Counted from the first letter of the stretch, positions 24,421-32,742 are shown. The stretch: 38,882 bases of DNA from WSXY01 sp038325105 (GCA_038325105.1 JBBQIR010000014.1:1-38882); one strand, 5' to 3'. The notes: generated by a model from the letters alone, not told the origin. Made by a program: numbers and translations.

Positions 24421-24930
24421 CTATCCCTCTGTGTTCCCCACGTCGTCGAGCATGCTGCGCGCGTCTTTGAAGCTCGCCGCCAGCCGCTCGGTCTGAGTCG
24501 CGTCTCCGGGCTCACGCCGCGGCCGCATCTGCTCGGTGATCGCCACCGCGGAGGCAACCGCATTCGCATGCGTGAACGACAGCGACAGGTGCATCTCTAT
24601 GACACCGGCTGCCTCAGCGACCTCCCCGGCGCGGCCCCGGAGGTGCGGCTTCGGACGACCACGCTCGTCACGCAGCACTTCGACATCAGTGAAGCGGATG
24701 CCTTCCGAGAACCCCGTCCCAAGCGCCTTGAGCACTGCCTCTTTCGCCGCGAACCGCATCGCATAGTGGACTTCGGGCTTGTTGCGCTTGTCGCAATACG
24801 CCCGTTCATCCGCCGAGAAGATCCTCTCCTTGATGCGCGGATGCCGCTGGAGCGCCAGTCGCATCCGTTCGATTTCCACGATATCCACACCGAGGCCGGT
24901 GATCATCGTGTGTTCACGCATGTCGTCCAT
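24421..24930 (-). CDS. acpS: Holo-[acyl-carrier-protein] synthase with a C-terminal extension
   Basis: Transfers 4'-phosphopantetheine from CoA to acyl carrier protein. The metal-binding motif is GLGVDIVEIERM at residues 12-23 (D16). Next are FSADERAYC at 38-46 and RFAAKEAVLKALGTG at 59-73 (E64), and the family's last strand is SLSFTHANAVASAVA. The family usually ends near residue 125. This protein runs on for about 37 polar residues to 169 without a recognisable domain. The start could be the ATG at 24930, or M4 or M9; the last is closest to other family members. It begins three bases after the glmS stop, so it probably shares the glmS transcript. Confidence 0.94.
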   Translation of the reverse strand: MDDMREHTMITGLGVDIVEIERMRLALQRHPRIKERIFSADERAYCDKRNKPEVHYAMRFAAKEAVLKALGTGFSEGIRFTDVEVLRDERGRPKPHLRGRAGEVAEAAGVIEMHLSLSFTHANAVASAVAITEQMRPRREPGDATQTERLAASFKDARSMLDDVGNTEG

Positions 24931-24933
24931 CGG

Positions 24934-26760
24934 CTACTCGACCGTCACTGACTTGGCGAGGTTGCGCGGCTGGTCCACGTCGCAGCCGCGCAGTTTGGCG
25001 ATGTGATACGACAAGAGCTGCATCGGCACCGTCGCGGCGATGGCCGAGAGGACCTCGCTCACCTCCGGGATGTAAAGCACGTGCTCCGCGTGTTGGCGGA
25101 TGTCCTCATCGCCGTGCGTGGCAATCGCGATGACCTGCGCTCCACGTGCCCGAACCTCCTGGATGTTGCTCACGACTTTCTCGTACGTGTGCCCCTGCGT
25201 GGCGACTACCACGACAGGAACTTCCGGCGTGATGAGCGCAATCGGTCCGTGCTTCATCTCACCGGCGGCGAATGCCTCGGCGTGTATGTAGCTGATCTCC
25301 TTGAGCTTCAGCGCGCCTTCCATGGCCACGGCCACTCCTATACCGCGGCCGAGGAAGAGCGACGAGTACGAGTCCTTGTACACCGCGGCGCATGCCTCGA
25401 TGTCGTTCGCATCGCTGAGGATCGCTTCGACGATCTCGGGCGTGCGGGCCAGTTCTTCCCATAGTGCCTCGATGCGCGGCTGCTCCATCGTGCCTTTGGA
25501 CTGCGCAAGCTTAAGCGCAAGAACGGTAAGCGCCGCAATCTGCGCCGTGAAGGTCTTGGTGGCTGCAACGCCGATTTCCGGACCGGCATGGGTGTAGATG
25601 ACGCCGTCGCTCTCACGGGTCACCCGGCTCCCGACCACGTTCGTGATCGCGAACACCTTCGCCCCACGCAACCGCGCCTCGCGCACGCCTGCAAGCGTGT
25701 CTGCGGTCTCGCCCGACTGCGTGATGGCCACGACGAGCGTTTCGGGGTCGACGATGGGATCCCGGTAGCGGAACTCACTCGAGACGTCCACCTCGACCGG
25801 AATGCGCGCCCACTGCTCGATGAGCGTTTTCGCCACGATGCCCGCGTGATACGAGGTACCGCAGGCCACGATGAACACGCGGTCGATTGCTGCGAGCTCC
25901 CTGTCGCTCATCGCGAGTTCCGACAGCTGGATGACGCCGTCGTCGCCCATGCGACCCCGAAGGGTTTCCCGGATGGCAGTCGGCTGCTCAAAGATCTCCT
26001 TAAGCATGAAGTCCTCATAGCCGCCCTTCTCGGCGGCGTCGAGGTCCCATTCCACATGCATCATCTCAGGCTCGACAGCGACACCGGATGCGTCAACCAC
26101 TTTGACCATGCCGGCCGTGACAGTCGCAATCTCCCCGTCGTGCAGCACGAGTATCTCACGCGTGTACTCAAGGACCGCGGGTATATCACTCGCAACGATG
26201 TTCTCGCCTTCACCGATGCCAATGATGAGTGGCGAGTCCTGACGTGCGGCAACGACCGTCTCGGGGTCCTCGAGGTGCACGACCGCGAGCGCGTAGCTGC
26301 CATCAAGACGCTTGATCGCGTGCGCGACGGCATCTGCGAGGTCACCGGCGTAGTAGGCCTCCACGAGGTGCGCGATCGTCTCGGTGTCGGTCTCGGAGCG
26401 CAAGATGTGCCCGGCTGCCGCAAGTTCCTCGCGGAGTTGGGTGTAGTTCTCGATGATGCCGTTGTGCACAACGGCGATGCGCCCGGAACAGTCCAGGTGC
26501 GGGTGAGCGTTCTCTTCATTGGGCGCTCCGTGCGTCGCCCACCTGGTGTGCCCGATGCCGACATTGCCGGGGACCGGCGTCTCGGCAAGCGCGCTTCTCA
26601 GGTTGAGGAGTCTGCCGACGCGCTTCGTGACCGCGAGCGACTCATCGCTCACGATAGCGACGCCGGCGGAGTCGTAACCGCGGTACTCGAGCCGAGCGAG
26701 TCCGCCGAGGAGCACGTCGCTTGCCTGGCGGGGTCCTGCGTATCCAACGATGCCACACAT
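24934..26760 (-). CDS. glmS: Glutamine-fructose-6-phosphate aminotransferase (isomerizing)
   Basis: The 608-residue first enzyme of UDP-N-acetylglucosamine synthesis, making glucosamine-6-phosphate from fructose-6-phosphate and glutamine. After Met removal the catalytic Cys is C2 (MCGIVGYAG). The glutaminase half has GIGHTRWATHG near 68-78 and NGIIENY. The two sugar-isomerase (SIS) domains carry ACGTSYHA near 298-305 and SQSGET-like VVAITQSGETADT, and the protein ends LAKSVTVE, as is usual. It lies downstream of glmM. Between them are a promoter, a glmS ribozyme that senses the enzyme's product, and a ribosome binding site that can pair with bases beside the start codon. Confidence 0.99.
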   Translation of the reverse strand: MCGIVGYAGPRQASDVLLGGLARLEYRGYDSAGVAIVSDESLAVTKRVGRLLNLRSALAETPVPGNVGIGHTRWATHGAPNEENAHPHLDCSGRIAVVHNGIIENYTQLREELAAAGHILRSETDTETIAHLVEAYYAGDLADAVAHAIKRLDGSYALAVVHLEDPETVVAARQDSPLIIGIGEGENIVASDIPAVLEYTREILVLHDGEIATVTAGMVKVVDASGVAVEPEMMHVEWDLDAAEKGGYEDFMLKEIFEQPTAIRETLRGRMGDDGVIQLSELAMSDRELAAIDRVFIVACGTSYHAGIVAKTLIEQWARIPVEVDVSSEFRYRDPIVDPETLVVAITQSGETADTLAGVREARLRGAKVFAITNVVGSRVTRESDGVIYTHAGPEIGVAATKTFTAQIAALTVLALKLAQSKGTMEQPRIEALWEELARTPEIVEAILSDANDIEACAAVYKDSYSSLFLGRGIGVAVAMEGALKLKEISYIHAEAFAAGEMKHGPIALITPEVPVVVVATQGHTYEKVVSNIQEVRARGAQVIAIATHGDEDIRQHAEHVLYIPEVSEVLSAIAATVPMQLLSYHIAKLRGCDVDQPRNLAKSVTVE

Positions 26761-26773
26761 AGAGGTATCCTCT
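26761..26773 (-). promoter_or_regulatory. glmS: glmS ribosome binding site in a small hairpin
   Basis: The 13 bases just before the glmS ATG read, on the minus strand, AGAGG-ATA-CCTCT. The Shine-Dalgarno-like AGAGGA is thus able to pair with the five bases that touch the start codon. A competing CCCTCGCGAGAGG pairing lies directly upstream. Such pairing could reduce translation, or simply set the spacing. Confidence 0.45.
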
Positions 26774-26864
26774 CGCGAGGGATCAGGTCAGGGTTGGCGG
26801 CCTATTGAGCCGCGGAGTCCGTGTGCGCATGCGCCACGGGAACGGGCCGTGCCCGCGATCATTC

Positions 26865-27040
26865 GTTCCGGTCCGACGTCGCTTTGTCTCCCGATCGCTC
26901 GGGTGCTTTGTCTTCGTCGTGTCGACCCCGGTGGGCCGGAGAGCCATCCGCCGAATCCTTCGATGGACCCTCACCTCGTCAACTGGCGCGGTGGTACTCG
27001 CCTCCCGCTGCGCGTTCGCGCTGCCAGTCCCGGCGCTTGC
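26865..27040 (-). ncRNA. glmS: glmS ribozyme riboswitch (glucosamine-6-phosphate)
   Basis: On the minus strand, the leader of glmS contains the conserved core in order. The cleavage site A^GCGCC lies between 27037 and 27036. Next are P2 (ACUGGC at 27023-27028 pairs with GCCAGU at 26982-26987), GUUGACGAGG (26974-26983), AUCGA (26960-26964) and UUCGGCGGAUG (26946-26956). The guanine at 26980 corresponds to the catalytic general-base G40 of the Thermoanaerobacter ribozyme. A P4-like hairpin with CCCGA/UCGGG (26890-26903) and CGACG/CGUCG (26915-26919 and 26874-26878) fits the peripheral domain. A short hairpin (27010-27021) fills the P2 loop. In known cases GlcN6P acts as cofactor for cleavage, and the cut mRNA is degraded. 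The 3' limit is approximate. Confidence 0.93.
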
Positions 27041-27093
27041 TGTCTCGTGTGTGGGCGTCAGCCTCCCCGCGACCGTGTTGCCTGTCGCCGAGG

Positions 27094-27099
27094 ATTATA
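27094..27099 (-). promoter_or_regulatory. glmS -10 box
   Basis: A perfect TATAAT on the minus strand at 27094-27099, in the gap just after the glmM stop and about 57 bases upstream of the ribozyme cleavage site. No good -35 lies 16-18 bases upstream (the sequence there is C-rich), so the promoter may rely on another contact. It would give the ribozyme a leader of about 50 bases. Confidence 0.55.
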
Positions 27100-27133
27100 G
27101 CAGTGCCCGGGTGACGTGCGGGTTACGGACGCG

Positions 27134-28468
27134 CTATCCGAGCTCGCTTCGTACGACCGCCGCGATCCGGTCGACGATTGCCCGGGCCGTCGGCTCATCG
27201 GTCGCCTCGGCCATGACGCGAACGAGCGACTCGGTGCCCGATGCCCGCACGAGGACCCGTCCGTGCTCGCCGAGTTCGGCCTCGGCGGCCTTCACAGCAT
27301 CATGGATTCCGCCGCTTCCCGAGAGCAGCCCCTTGTCCGCAACACGCACGTTCTCGAGGACCTGCGGGTAGCGACGCATCACCTTGCGCAGCTCCGAGAG
27401 CGGCGTGTCGGTCTGGCGGATGATCGCCGCGAGCTGCAGCGCGGTGATGAGGCCGTCACCGGTGGTGCTGTGCTCGAGCATGATGACGTGCCCCGACTGC
27501 TCTCCGCCGAGAATCGCACCCGATGTCCGCATCTGGTCGAGCACGTAGCGATCGCCGACCTTCGTCTTGATTACGTTGATGCCGCGCTCCCGCATTGCGA
27601 CCTCGAAGCCGAGGTTGCTCATGACCGTCGCGACGACGGTGTCATGGACGAGCTCGCCGCGCTCCTTCATGTTCGCGGCGATGATGGCCATGAGCATGTC
27701 GCCGTCGACCTCCGCACCGGTCTCGTCCACTGCAAGGACACGGTCTGCGTCACCATCGTGCGCAATGCCGAAGTCGACATCGTGTGCTCGCACCAATTCC
27801 GAGATGACCTCGAGGTTGGTCGAGCCGCAGTCGTCGTTGATGTCCATGCCGTTGTAGTCGCAGTTGATCGCGTGGACCGTGGCGCCGAGGTCCTTGAGCG
27901 CCTTGATGGTCGTCTTCGCGGAAGCACCGTGACCGCAGTCTACGGCGATCGTCAGGCCGACAAGATCGCCGCGCACGCTCTCGACCGCGTGCGAGACGTA
28001 CCGCTCGACCGCATCGGGGACGACTCTCGAGCGTCCGACGCCGGCGCCGACAGGACGCGGCCAATCGCGGTCCGCGACGAGATACTCCTCGATCCCGTCC
28101 TCGATCTCGTCGGGGAGCTTGAAACCGTCACGATCGAAGAACTTGATGCCGTTGTACTCGGCTGAATTATGCGACGCCGAGATCACGACGCCACCATCCG
28201 CGCCCAGTACCCGCGTCAGGTACGCGACCGCCGGCGTTGGGACGATCCCAAGCCGTAACGCATCAGCACCACCGGAGCAGACTCCCGCGACCAACGCGGC
28301 CTCGAGCATGTCGCCGCTGCGACGCGTGTCCATGCCGACGACGATGCTGCCCCGACCCTTCTCACCGAGAAAGTGACCGGCTGCCTCGCCGAGCTTGAAC
28401 GCGAGTTCCGGCGTCAGGTCTTCATTCGCGACACCACGAACGCCATCTGTACCGAATAGTCGGGACAT
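27134..28468 (-). CDS. glmM: Phosphoglucosamine mutase
   Basis: The 444-residue second enzyme of the pathway, converting glucosamine-6-phosphate to glucosamine-1-phosphate. The phosphoserine is S99 in VISASHN (residues 95-101). The metal-binding loop is HDGDADR at 237-243 and the sugar-binding GGEQSGHV lies near 318-325, with the phosphate-binding RASGTES in the last domain. The start MSRLFGTDGVRG is the family start. A GGAGAA site precedes it. Only 22 bases separate it from a strong hairpin behind rpsI, so its promoter is probably inside or beyond that hairpin, or it is read through from rplM-rpsI. glmS follows. Confidence 0.98.
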   Translation of the reverse strand: MSRLFGTDGVRGVANEDLTPELAFKLGEAAGHFLGEKGRGSIVVGMDTRRSGDMLEAALVAGVCSGGADALRLGIVPTPAVAYLTRVLGADGGVVISASHNSAEYNGIKFFDRDGFKLPDEIEDGIEEYLVADRDWPRPVGAGVGRSRVVPDAVERYVSHAVESVRGDLVGLTIAVDCGHGASAKTTIKALKDLGATVHAINCDYNGMDINDDCGSTNLEVISELVRAHDVDFGIAHDGDADRVLAVDETGAEVDGDMLMAIIAANMKERGELVHDTVVATVMSNLGFEVAMRERGINVIKTKVGDRYVLDQMRTSGAILGGEQSGHVIMLEHSTTGDGLITALQLAAIIRQTDTPLSELRKVMRRYPQVLENVRVADKGLLSGSGGIHDAVKAAEAELGEHGRVLVRASGTESLVRVMAEATDEPTARAIVDRIAAVVRSELG

Positions 28469-28490
28469 CGGTTCTCCTTCGGAAATAGAG

Positions 28491-28516
28491 AAGGGCCCGC
28501 CGCGGGGCGGGCCCTT
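28491..28516 (-). terminator. Intrinsic terminator after rpsI
   Basis: A perfect 11-base stem, aagggcccgcc (28491-28501) and ggcgggccctt (28506-28516), with loop gcgg. It lies 24 bases past the rpsI stop and just before the glmM ribosome binding site. On the minus strand it is followed by CTCTATTTCC, a weak U-tract. Confidence 0.8.
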
Positions 28517-28540
28517 TCTGAAGAATCCAGCCTCGCAGTC

Positions 28541-28939
<399 letters not shown>

Positions 28940-28942
28940 GCG

Positions 28943-29377
28943 CTAACCCTCCAGGGTGATCTGACGAGGCTTCTGGGCCTGGTTCCGGTGCTCGGGACCG
29001 GCGTACACCTTGAGCTTCATGCCCATGGCCCGGCCGAGCGTATTCTTGGGGAGCATGCCCTTGACGGCGCCCTCGATCACACGCTGAGGGTTCTTCGCAA
29101 GCAAGTCGCCCATCGAGATCGACTTCAAACCACCCGGCCAACCCGAGTGGCGATACTTCATCTTGTCGGTGAGCTTCTTACCAGTCAGCTTAATCTTGGA
29201 CGCGTTTATGACGATGACGAAGTCACCGACGTCGACATGAGGGGTGTACTGCGGCTTGCGCTTACCCTTCAATATCTGCGCGACCTCACTTGCCAGCCTG
29301 CCGAGCGGGATGTCTGTGGCATCGACAAGCAGCCACTCGCGCTCAACCTCGCCGACCTTCGCGTAGTAGGTCTTCAC
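28943..29377 (-). CDS. rplM: 50S ribosomal protein L13
   Basis: A 144-residue early-assembly large-subunit protein. It starts KTYYAKVGEVEREWLLVDA, then IPLGRLASEVAQIL, and has the family segment KYRHSGWPGGLKSI and a KGMLPKNTLGRAMGMKLKV stretch. I start at the GTG at 29377, because GGAGGA lies six bases upstream and L13 proteins begin 'mktyyakp.e'. The longer frame to 29389 would start inside that site. A perfect -35 TTGACA promoter lies 72-100 bases upstream. It forms an operon with rpsI. Confidence 0.98.
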   Translation of the reverse strand: MKTYYAKVGEVEREWLLVDATDIPLGRLASEVAQILKGKRKPQYTPHVDVGDFVIVINASKIKLTGKKLTDKMKYRHSGWPGGLKSISMGDLLAKNPQRVIEGAVKGMLPKNTLGRAMGMKLKVYAGPEHRNQAQKPRQITLEG

Positions 29378-29448
29378 TAAGTCCTCCACAACCTGGGATT
29401 ACGGTGTCGTTTTCATGAGTTCACGGGGCTCAGGAAACGAACCCTTAC

Positions 29449-29477
29449 ACTTTAGCTTCGGTGGGTTGGGGTGTCAA
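29449..29477 (-). promoter_or_regulatory. rplM-rpsI promoter
   Basis: On the minus strand, a perfect -35 TTGACA (29472-29477), 17-base spacer and -10 TAAAGT (29449-29454, four of six). The expected start near 29443 leaves a leader of about 65 bases before the rplM GTG. Confidence 0.75.
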
Positions 29478-29480
29478 CCA

Positions 29481-29494
29481 ACGCCCCCGGGCGT
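29481..29494 (-). terminator. Short hairpin after truA
   Basis: The inverted repeat acgccc-cc-gggcgt (29481-29494) lies 22 bases beyond the truA stop. It directly abuts the -35 box of the rplM promoter, so it may both end the ECF-truA transcript and mark the promoter edge. The stem is short and no U-tract follows. Confidence 0.4.
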
Positions 29495-29516
29495 GTCTAC
29501 GCCGCGCTGCAGTGTC

Positions 29517-30290
29517 TCACAACCAGCACTCATCGGGATAGCCCACATGCCATAACGTGAGTCCGTGTGACGGGGCCGTTGGCCCGGCAGCGGCACGGTC
29601 GCACGCCTGCAACACCTCCGCGATCCACCCCGGATCGTGCGCCCCTCGTCCGACTTCGATCAGGCTTCCGACCACAATCCGGATCATCGAGTGCAGGAAC
29701 GCGTTCCCCACGATTCGTACGATGACGCAGTGCTCCCCCATCTCGTTCGAGGGTGTTATGTCGACACTCTCGAGGAGCCGCGACGTGCGCTTCCCTTCGG
29801 CAGAGTCCGCCACGCAAAACGAGCGGAAATCATGCTCTCCGACGAGATGCGACGCGCCCTCGCGCATCGCGGCCAGATCCAGTGTCGGCTTTGACCAGTA
29901 GGCGAACCGTGCGAGGAAGATCGGCGCCACCGGTCCTGGAACTATCCGGTAACGGTACTCCCTGGAGACCGCCGAGTACCGCGCGCTGAACTCAGGAGCC
30001 GCCCGCCGCACGCTGCTCACCACGATGTCCGGACCGGCGAGCGCGTTGAGTGATCGCATCAGCGAGACGGTGTCGGGTTCGTTGCCGGTCGCGTCGAAAC
30101 TCACGACCTGGCCAAGCGCATGCACTCCCGCGTCTGTTCGCCCCGCGCCTGTCACGAGGACGGGGGTTCGCAGGATTGTGGTCAGCGCCGTCTCCAGCCT
30201 ACCCTGGACGGTGTCTTGCCCCGGCTGGCGCGCAAAACCCGCCAGCGCAGTTCCGTCGTATGAGACCGTCAGAGCGATTGTCGCGTGCAC
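29517..30290 (-). CDS. truA: tRNA pseudouridine(38-40) synthase TruA
   Basis: A 257-residue enzyme that turns uridines 38-40 of the tRNA anticodon arm into pseudouridine. The catalytic Asp is D53 in GAGRTDAGVHALGQV. Next are SREYRYRIVPGP near 108-119, SFCVADS near 155-161 and the C-terminal FLHSMIRIVVGSLIEVGRG. The GTG start is next to a GGGAGG site. It follows ecfT by nine bases. In many Gram-positive genomes truA stands at the end of the rplQ-ecf cluster, as here. Confidence 0.97.
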   Translation of the reverse strand: MHATIALTVSYDGTALAGFARQPGQDTVQGRLETALTTILRTPVLVTGAGRTDAGVHALGQVVSFDATGNEPDTVSLMRSLNALAGPDIVVSSVRRAAPEFSARYSAVSREYRYRIVPGPVAPIFLARFAYWSKPTLDLAAMREGASHLVGEHDFRSFCVADSAEGKRTSRLLESVDITPSNEMGEHCVIVRIVGNAFLHSMIRIVVGSLIEVGRGAHDPGWIAEVLQACDRAAAGPTAPSHGLTLWHVGYPDECWL

Positions 30291-30299
30291 ATGCCCTCC

Positions 30300-31097
30300 C
30301 TAGAGCACTATGCCGATGAATACGAGTGATGCTGCGCCCACACAAAGGACGACCCAGTCAACCGGTTGCATCCGGGCATCATGCAGCCGCGTTCGGCCGA
30401 CACCGCCACGATAACATCGGGCCTCCATCGCGGTCGCCAGATCGTCCGCACGCCGGAAGAGGTTCACGAACAGAGGCACCAGAACGGGGGCGTATGCCCT
30501 CGCACGTCTCACGGGACCGCCTTCATCGAACCGGGCACCCCGCGCGGTCTGAGCCACGATGAGTTTCTCGGCCTCTTGCGCGGTCGTCGGTATGAAACGG
30601 AGTGCGATGGTGAGCATCATGGCGACCTCACCCGCAGGGAAACCCACCCGCGCAAGTGGGCGCATGATGCGCTCGAGCCCGTCGGTGAGAGCCACCGGAG
30701 AGGTGGTCAGGGTCAGAAGCGATGTTCCGACGACCAGCAGAACGATTCTGACGACGAAGAACACGCCCTCCTTGAGGCCTTCCGCGTCCACGGCAAGCGG
30801 ACCCATCCGGATCAGGCTGACGGTCGCAGGGTTCCACCGGAGCGCATGCACCGCGAGGGTAATCGTCAGGATCACCATCACAGCACGGATGCCACGGAGA
30901 GCGATTCGCCACGGAACCCGCGAGAGGGTCACTGCGGCCGCCACGAGAACTGCGGCGACCCCCATACCCGGCAGCCCGTTCATGAGGAAGAGCGCCACGG
31001 TGAAACAGGCGACCAGGCCCATCTTGGTCTTAGCATCGAGCGCGTGGACCGGGGACTCCACCGGCACGAACTGCCCGAATGCGACAGGCACCCTCAC
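30300..31097 (-). CDS. ecfT: ECF transporter membrane scaffold EcfT
   Basis: A 265-residue membrane protein that couples the two ATPases to exchangeable substrate-binding (S) proteins for vitamins and metals. The N-terminus has VHALDAKTKMGLV, the family hallmark for the first helix, with about four to five further membrane segments. The coupling helices carry the Ala-Arg-Gly signature ARG at 185-187 and its variant ARC at 226-228. GTGA overlap with ecfA2 implies translational coupling. No S protein is in the window, so this is a shared (group II) module. Confidence 0.94.
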   Translation of the reverse strand: MRVPVAFGQFVPVESPVHALDAKTKMGLVACFTVALFLMNGLPGMGVAAVLVAAAVTLSRVPWRIALRGIRAVMVILTITLAVHALRWNPATVSLIRMGPLAVDAEGLKEGVFFVVRIVLLVVGTSLLTLTTSPVALTDGLERIMRPLARVGFPAGEVAMMLTIALRFIPTTAQEAEKLIVAQTARGARFDEGGPVRRARAYAPVLVPLFVNLFRRADDLATAMEARCYRGGVGRTRLHDARMQPVDWVVLCVGAASLVFIGIVL

Positions 31098-31918
31098 GAC
31101 GCCTCCCCAAAGCCGGAGACGAGCGCTCTGGCTGCGCCGACCGCATCGAAGGCGATCTGACCCAACTGCGCTCCGCGCGCTCGCGCCAGAACCTGTGCGC
31201 GGACGACGCCGGGGAGGATGAGTCCGGCCTGCTCAAACGGCAACGCCGGATCCTCCAGGAGCTGCTCAACGCCGCCCTCGAAGACGACGGCACCAGCGCC
31301 GAGCACCAGCACCGAATCGGCATGGCCGAGGAACTGACCCGGGTCATGTGTCACGACAAGGACGCCCGCACTCTCGCGTGCGTCGAGCAGGGCGTCAACG
31401 ACCACATCCCGCCCGCGGCGGTCGAGGCCGGCGGTAGGTTCATCGAGAAGCAGATACGAAGGTCTCATCGCGAGAATGCCAGCCACGGCAGCCCGGCGTG
31501 CCTCACCGCCCGATAGGGTGAACGGTGAGCGATCGCCGAACGCGTCCGGGTCCAGTCCCACCGCGAGCAGAGCGCCGCGAACCGCGGAGTCCACATCTGA
31601 GGAACCGAGGTTCTTCGGACCGAACGCGACGTCAGCGAAGACCGTCTCGGCAAAGAACTGCGTCTCGGGGTTCTGAAAGACGATTCCTACCGCGCCTCGC
31701 GGCACTCCCGCCGTACCGTCGACGCTGACACTCCCGGTCGCCGGCTCTAGAAGCCCCGCAAGAAGCCGCAGAAGCGTCGACTTGCCGGACCCGGTCGAAC
31801 CCACGACCAGCCCGAGCTGCCCCCGCTCAAGCTGCACATCGACGCCTGTGAGGGCCGAGGATGCATACGCCGTTCCCGGCGCGTAGGTGTACCCGAGGTC
31901 TTTCGCAACTAGGGCCAC
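31094..31918 (-). CDS. ecfA2: ECF transporter ATPase EcfA2
   Basis: A 274-residue ABC-type ATPase. The Walker A motif is GSTGSGKST at residues 40-48, with the Q-loop FQNPETQFF near 88-96 (Q89), the signature LSGGEARR and Walker B LLLDEPTAGLD. The H-loop is in VVTHDPGQF. It starts at a GTG that overlaps the end of ecfA1 by ten bases and its stop overlaps the ecfT start. The C-terminal 60 residues form the EcfA dimerisation part. It is less similar to a standard ABC protein than its partner, as usual for the second ATPase. Confidence 0.95.
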   Translation of the reverse strand: MALVAKDLGYTYAPGTAYASSALTGVDVQLERGQLGLVVGSTGSGKSTLLRLLAGLLEPATGSVSVDGTAGVPRGAVGIVFQNPETQFFAETVFADVAFGPKNLGSSDVDSAVRGALLAVGLDPDAFGDRSPFTLSGGEARRAAVAGILAMRPSYLLLDEPTAGLDRRGRDVVVDALLDARESAGVLVVTHDPGQFLGHADSVLVLGAGAVVFEGGVEQLLEDPALPFEQAGLILPGVVRAQVLARARGAQLGQIAFDAVGAARALVSGFGEAS

Positions 31919-32718
31919 AGCGCACCCACAAGTTCCTCAGCAGTGCTGACCCCGGGAAGCGCGAAGCCCATCCGCCGAATCTCCTGAGCCATGCGCAGAA
32001 TGGGGGGCGCCTCAAGCCCGAGCCTTTCGAGCAGCTCATCATCGCCGACGAGTCCGTCGGGGGTTCCGAGGTATGAGAGCGCGCCGGCGTCGAGCGCGAG
32101 AACGAGGTCTGCGCGACTGGCTTCATCCGAATCGTGTGTGATGTGAACGACCCCGCGGCCTGCCGACTTCAATTCATCGAGCACGCGCAGAACATCAGTA
32201 CGGCCCTGAGGGTCGAGCATGGCGGTCGGCTCATCGAGCACCAGATACTCGGGTCGAAGCGCGAGTGCCCCGGCAATAGCCAGCCGCTGCTTCTGCCCCT
32301 CGGATAGGAGGTGCGGCTCGCGACGCTCCAAACCGGTCAAACCGACGGCGGCGATCGCCTCTCGAACGCGAACAACCAATTCCTCGCGGGGCACTCCCAG
32401 GTTCTCAGGACCGAAGGCAACATCTTCTTCGACAACGGTCCCCACAATCTGATTGTCGGGGTTCTGGAGCACAAGGCCCACCCTGGAGCGAACATCCCAC
32501 GTGTGCGCTTCATCCGCGGTATCGATGCCGTCGACCAGTACTCGGCCCTTGTCCGGGAGAATCAGCCCGTCGGCAAGGCGCGCAAGGGTCGACTTGCCCG
32601 AACCGTTCGCGCCCACGACAGCCAGAACGGTCCCCGGCGTGACCGACAGCGTCAGATCGCCGATCGCCTCGCGCCCGGCGCCGGGATATGTGTACGAGAC
32701 CCCCTCGAACACTATCAT
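31909..32718 (-). CDS. ecfA1: ECF transporter ATPase EcfA1
   Basis: A 269-residue ABC-type ATPase with Walker A GANGSGKST at residues 36-44, Q-loop LVLQNPDNQ near 82-90, signature LSEGQKQR at 138-145, Walker B YLVLDEP at 158-164 and an H-loop in VHITHDSDE. The ATG at 32718 is preferred over the TTG at 32736, because the GGAGGT site lies between them, ten bases before the ATG. Its C-terminal 40 residues with PPILRMAQEIRRMGF match the EcfA tail. It is the first gene after the rplQ hairpin, so it may need read-through or its own promoter. Confidence 0.95.
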   Translation of the reverse strand: MIVFEGVSYTYPGAGREAIGDLTLSVTPGTVLAVVGANGSGKSTLARLADGLILPDKGRVLVDGIDTADEAHTWDVRSRVGLVLQNPDNQIVGTVVEEDVAFGPENLGVPREELVVRVREAIAAVGLTGLERREPHLLSEGQKQRLAIAGALALRPEYLVLDEPTAMLDPQGRTDVLRVLDELKSAGRGVVHITHDSDEASRADLVLALDAGALSYLGTPDGLVGDDELLERLGLEAPPILRMAQEIRRMGFALPGVSTAEELVGALWP

Positions 32719-32742
32719 GTGCCTGGTTACCTCCAAGAATGC

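Noticed and set aside
26761..27133. RNase P RNA or tmRNA in the glmM-glmS gap
   Set aside because: None of their conserved blocks (such as the tmRNA ends or the RNase P GAAAGUCC region) is present. The glmS ribozyme blocks are.
26805..27371. A 188-residue plus-strand frame opposite the glmS leader
   Set aside because: It covers the ribozyme and glmM from the wrong strand, is arginine- and serine-rich, and has no ribosome binding site. The minus-strand ribozyme explains the sequence.
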